Below, one piece after another: positions 23,394 to 31,018 of a stretch of 41,497 nt of DNA; within the stretch, counting starts at the first letter, position 1, and each line of letters opens with the position of its first letter. The notes under the pieces were generated by a model. It ran no database searches. It was not told the DNA's origin and saw only the letters and a program-made list of their open reading frames with translations. A program made the position numbers and the translations under genes. The stretch lies in contig CAJKMT010000010.1 of the NCBI GenBank assembly GCA_905201055.1, forward strand, positions 1 to 41,497. The letters are read 5' to 3'. The stretch comes from an uncultured Sutterella sp. GTDB taxonomy: Bacteria; Pseudomonadota; Gammaproteobacteria; Burkholderiales; Burkholderiaceae_F.

Positions 23394-26300
23394 ATGTCTA
23401 TTCCATTTAACCGAAATTATTTAGCTGTGGTTTTAATGATCACATTTTCGTCTGTCCAAAGTGTTCAGGCGCTGACTATCCGAAACGATTACACCGATAC
23501 AAACTCGGAATCCATTCAGGAAGAGATGATTGATTTTAAGACAGGCTCAAAACCGGCGGTTTCCGTAACAATTGGTGGAGATCAAACAGAATCCGTCATT
23601 TTGGATAAAGGCATTAATCTCGATGACGAAGCCGGAAGCGCAGCGATTGATATGACAATGAACGCTGACTCGGTTGAAATTTCAGGCGGTTACGGTATTA
23701 ATTATGGGACTTCAACGACCGTTGTTGGCGGAAATGATCCAGGAGAAAACCATATCCTTAACATTTTTTCCGATTCACTCACTGTCAAATCAACAACAGC
23801 ACTTAACAGTTTTGATCGCCTGACTGCTAGAAGTGCGTTATCTGTGAATGCGAAAAGTACGGTTAATCTTGGCAGTTCCGAACAGCGCATTTCTTCGGTA
23901 AGTTTATCAGCCGAAACAACTGAGGGCGGAACTAACGCTGTTTATATTGGTGATGGTTCGACGGCCAATATCTATGCAAACTCGGTGGAAATTACCACTA
24001 AATCATCAGGTTCAACCTCGGCTGGACTTTATGTGACTGGAGGAGGTGAAGTTAATATCGACGCTCTTGACAATATTACGATCACGAGTCAAAACGGTTA
24101 CGGTATTGATTCTTATGGTAATGGTTGGGTTAACCTTTCTGCAAAAGGCGATGTTGATATCAACGCCAACAAAACAAGCAAGGCAATCAGTTTAAGAACA
24201 GTGACATATAACAAAGACCAAGCTGGCATTTCAGTCCAAGGAGAAAATATTTTCTTAACTGGTCGAGTCGAAAATAGCGGTAGCTCCTCAGAATCGAATT
24301 CATTAACTGTCAATCTTTCCGCTGAGGATACCGTGTCCATTGAAACAGACAATTCAAATTACGGAGCGGTATACCTTAATTACAGACGAAACTTAGACCT
24401 ATCCGGCAACTCGGTTTACATATCAAATAAATCCTCAGACGGAGTCCTTAAGGGACTTGGATTCCATCTAGACGGATCAGGAACTTCGAACCCTACAGTT
24501 GATGCTTCCTTTAACCAAATTATGTCGATCGAAGCAGAAACCGGCATTTATATGAAAACCACCAACGCCCAATTTAACGCTGTAGGGAAAGACGCCGCTC
24601 AAAGTCGGCTCTTGATAAATGCTTCTCTAGCAGGGATTTCTGCCAATAATGACAATAGTGAAAATACGATTGAAAACACCTCGGTGGCTATTAATCTTAA
24701 TCGCGATGCTGAAATAACTGATCCATGGTATGGTCCTACCGGTTCAAACGGTATGGCTGGCATTTACAATGCGAGCTCTACAAAAACCACATTACAAAAT
24801 GGGCAATTTTTATCAGTGGAAATAACCGCAACTGATAAATTAAAGGGTAAAAAAGTAAGCGGTTTGCTTTCTGATGCATCAACTAAAAGTGGTCTCTTAT
24901 TGGTACAAAATTACGACTTAGTGTCACTTGATTTGACCGATGTAGATAAATCCGCAAATGTATACGGCATTAGAGCTGTGAGTTCAAACGTTGAACTCAA
25001 AGATATCGGCACATTTGAAACCAAAGTAAACTCGGGCTATGGCGTTTATGCATCTTCTTACACCAGTGATCAATACGCTAAAGGTCGTATTGATATTGAC
25101 GCAGACAATGTCGATATAGAAGCTGGCAATGCGACAGCTTTTTACGCCTCTGACCAAGGAAGTATTACCCTTAAAGCCAAAGATCAGTTAATTGTAAATT
25201 CAGAAAAGAATTTCATTGAATCCGAAGGTGAAGGTTCTCGTGTTGTGATTGACGCTTCCAACGCTATGGCCCAAATCAATGGAAATATATCAGCATCGTC
25301 TAAAGGTCAAGCCTCTCTTAGTTTTCAGAATGGGACATTTACAGGCCTAACCTCGATATCCTCATCACTTGTCGGTGAAATCAATTTAACTTTGGGCTCC
25401 TCAGAAACCAAAAATTCAAATGGAAAAGCTCAATGGAACGTCACGGGCAATTCCACATTGACGAATTTGGACATGTTTGGTGGAACTCTGAACCTTGCCT
25501 GGGCAGATCCTCAGGATAGTGACCGTATTTATAAAAAAGTCCAAATGAAACAATTGGGTTCTGCGCAAAGTTCTTTTGGCGATATTTATCTGAACATCGA
25601 TTTAGGTAATGAGCAAAGTGGCGATTTGGATTTCATTGAAGCAGATAGGGTTAACGGCACCTATGTTGGATATGTTCATTTTGACAATCCTGGTGACCTG
25701 AGTGACAAGCTATACACTGAGCACTACCTCATTCGACAAGAAGACGGTTCGATGACCATCAATAATCCGAGCGGATTCAAATATCTGACCGGCGATGGCA
25801 TGTTGAGTTCATGGACTTGGAAATTTTTACCCGATAGCGATAAGAGCAACATTGATAAAAGCGATCAGGATCAGTTATGGGCATTAGATAACACCAGTAA
25901 CGGCGAGGCCGGGGATTGGTTACTTGTGCGTGTGCCGAGTTCTGAAACCTCTTCCACTCCCCCTGAAGTCAATGATAATCTCGCAATCGGCACCTCCACA
26001 GGGCAGGCTTTGGCGTACATGGCCGACATGGAGGATCTCCGCAAGCGCATTGGTGAAGTCCGCTATGGCGCTCAAGATGGTCTTTGGGCAAAAGCTTTTG
26101 CAAAACAAGATCGCGTTAACGGCAATCAAAGCCGAGGTTTCAAACAAGAAGCCTACGGTATTAATGTCGGTTTCGATAAATTAGTCGGAACAACAGAAAC
26201 CAGTTCTTGGCTCATTGGTGCAGCTTTCCGTTATGGCACTTCCGATCAGAGCGGATTAGGCATTGCTGGGGGAGCGAACGGAGAAATGGAAGAGTATTCA

Positions 26301-26951
26301 GTGAAAGCCTATGCAACGTGGATGCATGAGTCCGGCAGTTACGCCGATATCGTTTTGCAGGCCGGGCGTTATGAACAAGAGCTTTCAGGATTAAGTAATA
26401 CCTCTTTAAAAACAGTTAAAGCTGATTACCACACATGGGGGTACGGCGTTTCCTTTGAAACCGGTCATATGTTTAGCTTCAATAATCAGGGTGGAGATGA
26501 CCGAATCAATTACAGTCATTGGTTAATTGAACCGCAGATTGAATTAAGTTACTTCCGTGCTCAAGGGGCTGATTATCTGACCTCCTCCAACATGAAAGTT
26601 GAACAAGGCGATGCAGATTTCTTAACCGGTCGCGCCGGATTGGTTATTGGCAAAAAATTCAATTACGGCACACTCGATGATTTAGACCGTCGCTATTTTC
26701 AGATTGGTTTGATCGGTGGCGTAAAACATGAATTCTTGGGAGGCGATCAAACAATTCGTTATACGGGTGTTGATAACGTTAAACAGTCCATAAAAGCTGA
26801 TGATTTCGCAGGAACACGCGCGTATTACGGTATTAACGTGGACTGGCAACTCTCCCAAAATCTTCGTCTTTTTGGCGAACTCTCTCGTGAAAAAGGCGAC
26901 GGATACTCCAAAGACTATGACATCAGCCTGGGGCTGAAATACAACTTTTAA
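23394..26951 (+). CDS. Autotransporter (type Va) surface protein, probable adhesin
   Basis: An 1185-residue outer-membrane autotransporter. A signal peptide (YLAVVLMITFSSVQSVQA, cleavage near residue 26) is followed by a passenger of about 850 residues. The passenger is rich in S, T, N, G and D with repeating short beta-strand units (for example VNIDALDNITITS, VDINANKTSKAISL), the pattern of a right-handed beta-helix. It has no cysteine, as expected for secretion through a barrel. A linker PSSETSSTPPEVNDN (near 845) precedes a helix ALAYMADMEDLRKRIGEVR. The beta-barrel begins about residue 885 (YGAQDGLWAKAF) and ends in LSLGLKYNF with the terminal phenylalanine used by BAM. No protease triad is recognised, so an adhesin or biofilm role is likely but unproven. 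A VWA-OmpA gene follows 5 bases later. Confidence 0.92.
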   Translation: MSIPFNRNYLAVVLMITFSSVQSVQALTIRNDYTDTNSESIQEEMIDFKTGSKPAVSVTIGGDQTESVILDKGINLDDEAGSAAIDMTMNADSVEISGGYGINYGTSTTVVGGNDPGENHILNIFSDSLTVKSTTALNSFDRLTARSALSVNAKSTVNLGSSEQRISSVSLSAETTEGGTNAVYIGDGSTANIYANSVEITTKSSGSTSAGLYVTGGGEVNIDALDNITITSQNGYGIDSYGNGWVNLSAKGDVDINANKTSKAISLRTVTYNKDQAGISVQGENIFLTGRVENSGSSSESNSLTVNLSAEDTVSIETDNSNYGAVYLNYRRNLDLSGNSVYISNKSSDGVLKGLGFHLDGSGTSNPTVDASFNQIMSIEAETGIYMKTTNAQFNAVGKDAAQSRLLINASLAGISANNDNSENTIENTSVAINLNRDAEITDPWYGPTGSNGMAGIYNASSTKTTLQNGQFLSVEITATDKLKGKKVSGLLSDASTKSGLLLVQNYDLVSLDLTDVDKSANVYGIRAVSSNVELKDIGTFETKVNSGYGVYASSYTSDQYAKGRIDIDADNVDIEAGNATAFYASDQGSITLKAKDQLIVNSEKNFIESEGEGSRVVIDASNAMAQINGNISASSKGQASLSFQNGTFTGLTSISSSLVGEINLTLGSSETKNSNGKAQWNVTGNSTLTNLDMFGGTLNLAWADPQDSDRIYKKVQMKQLGSAQSSFGDIYLNIDLGNEQSGDLDFIEADRVNGTYVGYVHFDNPGDLSDKLYTEHYLIRQEDGSMTINNPSGFKYLTGDGMLSSWTWKFLPDSDKSNIDKSDQDQLWALDNTSNGEAGDWLLVRVPSSETSSTPPEVNDNLAIGTSTGQALAYMADMEDLRKRIGEVRYGAQDGLWAKAFAKQDRVNGNQSRGFKQEAYGINVGFDKLVGTTETSSWLIGAAFRYGTSDQSGLGIAGGANGEMEEYSVKAYATWMHESGSYADIVLQAGRYEQELSGLSNTSLKTVKADYHTWGYGVSFETGHMFSFNNQGGDDRINYSHWLIEPQIELSYFRAQGADYLTSSNMKVEQGDADFLTGRAGLVIGKKFNYGTLDDLDRRYFQIGLIGGVKHEFLGGDQTIRYTGVDNVKQSIKADDFAGTRAYYGINVDWQLSQNLRLFGELSREKGDGYSKDYDISLGLKYNF

Positions 26952-26956
26952 ATGAC

Positions 26957-27997
26957 ATGCAATCAAAAATGAAAAAAACATTATTAACTACCCTTTTTAT
27001 GATGGCATTTGCTTCTGTGCAAGCAACAGAAATATGTGGACCGCAAACCGATTCGTTCGCTATTGTGATTGATGCTTCCGGTTCAATGATGCAGACTTTT
27101 GGCGATGCCAAAGATAGGGCGGAGCTTAAAGATAATGCCGAGATCAATAGCGAAAAAATTTCTACAGCGGCGAAGACTCTTATTGAAAAAATTGGAGACA
27201 AGATTGGGACAAATAAAATGAATTCCAGTCTTTACTCAATTGCCCCTTTTGCTGAGCTTGCTCCATTGGCAGAACGTACTGGCATTGAATACAAAACACT
27301 GACTCGGGAAAAATTTAATTCCAACATGGAAGTTTTCGGTCGTCCTACACTGGTCAGTGAACGTGCGAATCAGCACTTCCATCAGACTGTCTCCGGCAAA
27401 AACACGGTTATCTTCATCACAGATGGAGGTTTTACAGAGGGAATAAATGACCCGGTAAAAGTCCTCTCGGATTATCGAAAAATAAATCCCAATGCTCGCT
27501 TATTCATCGTAAGCGCAGCCTATATCAATGACAATAAGGATCAAGTCAATGCATTAAATGGTCAAACTTTCATGCCGATCATCAATCTGGAAACACTAGT
27601 CAGTGACGAAAAGTTCTTCAATGACTTTGTTTCGACCGCGATTTTCAATCGCTGCGATGAACGCATTGAACTCAAAGGCATTAACTTCGCTTTTGATAAG
27701 GCGACATTGGATCAAAAGAGTCGAGATATTTTGAGGCAAGCTCTGGAGGTCGTGAATAGTCGTCCAATGACCGACGCCCTTCTGATTCAAGGTTGGACCG
27801 ATTCGGTGGGTTCAGACCTCTATAACAAGAAGTTATCCGTTCGCCGTGCTCAAGCCGTTAAAAATTATCTGATTCAAAACGGCGTGGATGCCGATCGCAT
27901 CACGGTCAGGGGTAAAGGAAAGTCCTTTAAATACAATAATCAAAACCCCGAAGGGCGTTACGCCAACCGCCGAGCTGAGATTATTTTCTCAAACTAA
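26957..27997 (+). CDS. Secreted VWA domain-OmpA peptidoglycan-binding fusion protein
   Basis: A 346-residue envelope protein (342 if the second Met at 26,969 is used, which gives a cleaner signal: KKTLLTTLFMMAFASVQA). A von Willebrand A domain spans about 33-205 with the MIDAS metal site FAIVIDASGSMMQTF and later VIFITDGGF. An OmpA C-terminal domain spans about 230-346: INFAFDKATLD, GWTDSVGSDLYNKKLSVRRAQAV and YANRRAEIIF, which bind peptidoglycan. Only two cysteines are seen (EICGP and NRCDE), flanking the VWA domain and possibly disulfide-bonded. There is no lipobox, so it is probably periplasmic and wall-bound. It is coupled to the autotransporter, 5 bases upstream, without its own ribosome site. 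Confidence 0.88.
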   Translation: MQSKMKKTLLTTLFMMAFASVQATEICGPQTDSFAIVIDASGSMMQTFGDAKDRAELKDNAEINSEKISTAAKTLIEKIGDKIGTNKMNSSLYSIAPFAELAPLAERTGIEYKTLTREKFNSNMEVFGRPTLVSERANQHFHQTVSGKNTVIFITDGGFTEGINDPVKVLSDYRKINPNARLFIVSAAYINDNKDQVNALNGQTFMPIINLETLVSDEKFFNDFVSTAIFNRCDERIELKGINFAFDKATLDQKSRDILRQALEVVNSRPMTDALLIQGWTDSVGSDLYNKKLSVRRAQAVKNYLIQNGVDADRITVRGKGKSFKYNNQNPEGRYANRRAEIIFSN

Positions 27998-28030
27998 GTG
28001 GAATTGAACTACCTTTAGGACTACATCTGA

Positions 28031-28062
28031 AACGGGACGACCTTGAATCGTCCCGTTCTTTG
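28031..28062 (+). terminator. Terminator after the autotransporter/VWA-OmpA unit
   Basis: Perfect 10-pair stem AACGGGACGA / TCGTCCCGTT with loop CCTTGAA and tail CTTTG, 33 bases after the stop. Confidence 0.85.
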
Positions 28063-28105
28063 TTCAGACAGAAAAACGTCTTTTGGCCGACAGTTTTCAA
28101 GCGGC

Positions 28106-28114
28106 TGATATAAT
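28106..28114 (+). promoter_or_regulatory. Extended -10 promoter for the TDT transporter gene
   Basis: TGATATAAT is a perfect extended -10 (TGnTATAAT) ending 32 bases before the ATG. The -35 region is poor, as is allowed with an extended -10. Confidence 0.6.
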
Positions 28115-28146
28115 CCCTCAATTTTTAATGAATTTCGGAAATAAAC

Positions 28147-29100
28147 ATGATTAAACGCGTACGCGCCTTACCGACCCCGGTTGCCGGCCTCGCGCTCGGC
28201 ATCTCCAGTCTGGGTTGGTCCATGGAAAACGCCCTGCCGCTAAACGGTTGGGGGCAATTAATCGGCGCCGGCATCGCTGTTGTTTTGCTCTGCCTGCTGC
28301 TGACTCGCTTCGTTTTTCACGCTGACACCCTGATTACGGACCTGCGTCACCCGGTTTTAGGCAGTATTGTTCCCACCTTTGCCATGGCCACCATGGTGGT
28401 CTCTAAAGCCATCGGCAATTATTTCCCCTTAATTGGTGAATACCTGTGGCTCGCGGCGGTCGTTGTTCATCTGCTCTTTTTGTGTGCTTTTACGGTTTTC
28501 CGTATGCGAGAACGCCAAATGCAGCACATGGTTCCCAGCTGGTTTATTCCGCCAGTCGGCATCATTGTGGCCGATGTGGCCTGCCCATCGCCTGAGTGGT
28601 ACGGTCCGGCTCAAATTCTGCTCACGATTGGCATTGTGTCCTATGCCGTCATGCTGCCTGTGATGATCTACCGTTTCATGTTTTACGCGCAAGTGCCCGA
28701 CACCGCCAAACCCACCATCGCCATTTTGGCTGCGCCCGCCAGCCTTTCTCTGGCCGGTCTGTTAACCGTCGTTGAAAACCCCTCGCCTCTACTTTGCGCG
28801 GTGCTTTTAGGTATTGCCGTCTTAATGACCGTGTCTATTTATTTAGCGTTATTCAAACTTCTGCGTCTGCCCTTTTCTCCGGGCTACGCGGCTTTCACCT
28901 TCCCCCTCGCTATCGGCGCTACAGCTCTATATAAGATGAGCAACCTTGTCAGTCAGTATGAGGTCGGAGCCTTCTACGCATGGGAATTAAGAATGCTTGC
29001 GAATTTCGAACTCGTGGTGGCAACCTGCATCATCACCTATGTCGCCATTCTTTTTATTAAGAATCTCGACAAAATTCTGCCCCGAGTACAGAAAGAGTAA
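28147..29100 (+). CDS. TDT/TehA (SLAC1-like) family transporter
   Basis: A 317-residue membrane protein with about ten hydrophobic segments. The opening RALPTPVAGLALGISSLGWSMEN matches the tellurite-resistance/dicarboxylate (TDT) family, whose members include TehA and the plant SLAC1 anion channel. Other family marks are HPVLGSIVPTFAMATMVVSKAI near residue 68, PSWFIPPVGIIVADVACPSP near 127, KPTIAILAAPASLSLAGLL near 190 and FAYTFPLAI-like PGYAAFTFPLAIGATALYK near 250. The substrate is not predictable (tellurite, sulfite, malate and anions are all known). A promoter and terminator make it monocistronic. Confidence 0.88.
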   Translation: MIKRVRALPTPVAGLALGISSLGWSMENALPLNGWGQLIGAGIAVVLLCLLLTRFVFHADTLITDLRHPVLGSIVPTFAMATMVVSKAIGNYFPLIGEYLWLAAVVVHLLFLCAFTVFRMRERQMQHMVPSWFIPPVGIIVADVACPSPEWYGPAQILLTIGIVSYAVMLPVMIYRFMFYAQVPDTAKPTIAILAAPASLSLAGLLTVVENPSPLLCAVLLGIAVLMTVSIYLALFKLLRLPFSPGYAAFTFPLAIGATALYKMSNLVSQYEVGAFYAWELRMLANFELVVATCIITYVAILFIKNLDKILPRVQKE

Positions 29101-29124
29101 CGTTTTGTTGAATTACTGATTACG

Positions 29125-29166
29125 AAAGCCGTTTTTCAGCTAAGCTTGAAAACGGCTTTGTTATTT
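29125..29166 (+). terminator. Terminator after the TDT transporter gene
   Basis: Stem AAAGCCGTTTT / AAAACGGCTTT, 11 pairs, extended by CA/TG past one bulge, with a short AGCTAAGCT apex and tail GTTATTTG. It ends about ten bases before the next start codon, so it also forms the leader of that gene. Confidence 0.75.
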
Positions 29167-29174
29167 GTCTGACT

Positions 29175-29699
29175 ATGGAACTGTCACTGCTGCAATTTAT
29201 TCAATCTTTGAGAAATGACTGGCTCGATCAAGCGATGCTTTTTGTTTCAACGCTTGGCAACGTCGGAGCCATCTGGATTGCTTTGGCCGCTCTTCTTTTA
29301 ATTGTTCCTGGCTTCAGACGTTCAGGACTGGCCGTGAGTTTCGCTTTGGCAATTGATTTTGTTGTCGTCAACCTCATCCTTAAACCTTGGGTAGGCAGAG
29401 AAAGACCGTGCGATTTGACCGTTCCTGAAGATATGCTGTTGGCGTGCCTGAGCGATCACTCCTTTCCGTCAGGACACACTGCCGCTGCTTTTGCAGCCGC
29501 TGTTGCACTGTTGTTTTGCCATCCGAAAGCAGGCATGGTGGCTCTGATGCTTGCTTTGCTGATGGGTTTTTCAAGACTGTACCTCTTCGTGCATTACCCA
29601 AGCGATGTGATTGCCGGCGCTCTGTTGGGTATTCTTTTTGGCTTTCTCGGCTACCGCCTTGCATTTCGCAGACATAAAAAAACTCCGACCTGTCAGTGA
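29175..29699 (+). CDS. PAP2-family membrane phosphatase
   Basis: A 174-residue inner-membrane phosphatase of the PAP2 / BacA-independent undecaprenyl-pyrophosphatase (PgpB/YbjG) type. All three catalytic motifs are present: KPWVGRERPC near residue 75, PSGH near 101 (catalytic histidine), and SRLYLFVHYPSDV near 136 with the second histidine and aspartate. About five to six membrane segments fit the family. It could recycle undecaprenyl pyrophosphate or dephosphorylate lipids; the choice cannot be made here. No clear ribosome site precedes the ATG. Its 3' end overlaps the dnaJ terminator on the other strand. Confidence 0.9.
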   Translation: MELSLLQFIQSLRNDWLDQAMLFVSTLGNVGAIWIALAALLLIVPGFRRSGLAVSFALAIDFVVVNLILKPWVGRERPCDLTVPEDMLLACLSDHSFPSGHTAAAFAAAVALLFCHPKAGMVALMLALLMGFSRLYLFVHYPSDVIAGALLGILFGFLGYRLAFRRHKKTPTCQ

Positions 29700-29711
29700 G
29701 ATCGGAGTCTT
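29672..29711 (-). terminator. Terminator of the dnaKJ side, overlapping the PAP2 gene end
   Basis: On the minus strand ACTCCGA / TCGGAGT (7 pairs plus AAAG...T flank pairs) is followed by TTTTTTTATG. It lies 21 bases beyond the dnaJ stop. Part of it is inside the last codons of the PAP2 gene. Confidence 0.85.
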
Positions 29712-29729
29712 TGAGAAAGCATTCAGCTT

Positions 29730-30890
29730 TTAGCTAAACAGATCCTTCATCTTATCCATGAAGCTTTCGTGTTTTGGGGAGTGTTTTTCTCCGTGCTTGG
29801 AAAGCGTTTCATCGAATTGACGCAAAAGATCCTTTTGCTTTTGGGTGAGATTAACAGGCGTTTCCACGAAAACATGGATATAGAGATCGCCCATGTAGCC
29901 CGAGCGCAAGCTCTTGATACCCTTGCCGCGCAAACGTAAGACCTTACCGCTTTGCGTACCTTCCGGAATCGTAATACGGGTTTCACCGTCAAGAACCGGC
30001 ACGTCCACATCACCGCCCAAGGCAGCCGTCACAAACGAAATCGGCAGCTCGACATGAAGGTCATCACCGTCACGCTGGAAAATCTGGTGAGGCTTGATGC
30101 TGATTTCTACGTAAAGGTCGCCTGCCGGACCGCCATTGGTACCGGGCTGCCCCTTTCCTTGAAGACGCACGCGCTGACCGGCGTTGATACCGGCAGGGAT
30201 GTCGACTTCGAGCGTCTTCATCACCTTCTTGAAACCCGTGCCGTCGCAGTTCGGGCAAGGATCATCAATCATCGTACCGGTACCGTGACAGTAGGGACAG
30301 GTCTGCTGAACGGAGAAAAAGCCCTGTTTGGCATAAACCGTACCCGTGCCGCGGCAGTGAGGACAAGTCTTGGGTTTGGATTTAGAACGACTGCCCGTGC
30401 CGTCACACACGTCACACTTTTCCCAAACCGGGACACGAATCTCAGCCTTGTAGCCCTTGGCGGCCTGTTCAAGAGTAATTTCAAGATCGTAACGTAAGTC
30501 CACGCCCTTCATTGCGCGGGGACCGGACTGATGACGGCGAGCGCCACCCATACCCTGATTGAAGAATTCGCTGAAAATATCGCCCAGGTCACCCATGTTG
30601 CCGAAGCCGCCTGCGAAACCTTCAGGACCGAAACCGCCGAAACCGCCCGGACCTCCTGCAGCGCCGTTCACACCGGCTTTACCGAAGCGGTCATAGGCGG
30701 CGCGTTTTTGTTCGTCACCCAACACTTCGTAGGCTTCGCCGATTTCCTTAAATTTCGCTTCGGCCTCTTTATCCCCATTGTTGCGGTCGGGGTGATATTT
30801 CATGGCTAAGCGCCGGTAGGCCTTCTTAATATCGGCCGCGCTGGCGTTTTTATCAACACCCAATACTTCGTAATAATCACGATCGCTCAT
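29730..30890 (-). CDS. dnaJ: Chaperone protein DnaJ (Hsp40)
   Basis: DnaK co-chaperone that delivers substrates and triggers ATP hydrolysis. The 386-residue protein has the full class I layout: J domain with HPD in AMKYHPDRN (about 33-35), a G/F-rich region (about 75-115), and four zinc-binding CxxCxGxG repeats beginning CDVCDGTG, CPHCRGTG, CPYCHGTG and CPNCDGTG. The substrate-binding C-terminal domains follow. An AAGGG site lies nine bases before the ATG. It follows dnaK by 128 bases on the same strand. Confidence 0.98.
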   Translation of the reverse strand: MSDRDYYEVLGVDKNASAADIKKAYRRLAMKYHPDRNNGDKEAEAKFKEIGEAYEVLGDEQKRAAYDRFGKAGVNGAAGGPGGFGGFGPEGFAGGFGNMGDLGDIFSEFFNQGMGGARRHQSGPRAMKGVDLRYDLEITLEQAAKGYKAEIRVPVWEKCDVCDGTGSRSKSKPKTCPHCRGTGTVYAKQGFFSVQQTCPYCHGTGTMIDDPCPNCDGTGFKKVMKTLEVDIPAGINAGQRVRLQGKGQPGTNGGPAGDLYVEISIKPHQIFQRDGDDLHVELPISFVTAALGGDVDVPVLDGETRITIPEGTQSGKVLRLRGKGIKSLRSGYMGDLYIHVFVETPVNLTQKQKDLLRQFDETLSKHGEKHSPKHESFMDKMKDLFS

Positions 30891-30987
30891 TATTTTTTAC
30901 CCTTGCGATAAAGCGATAGGTCCAAGTCCGCATGTCACCGACACCGCCGATCTTGAACCTCGCCTCTGAGACCCCTGTTTGGACGAG

Positions 30988-31008
30988 TTTGGGGGCTAAG
31001 CCCCCAAA
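30988..31008 (-). other. GC-rich hairpin between dnaK and dnaJ
   Basis: Perfect 9-pair stem TTTGGGGGC / GCCCCCAAA with a three-base loop, 10 bases after the dnaK stop. No T-run follows on the minus strand, so it is probably an mRNA-stabilising or processing site that lowers dnaJ relative to dnaK. Confidence 0.65.
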
Positions 31009-31018
31009 TTCTCATGGA

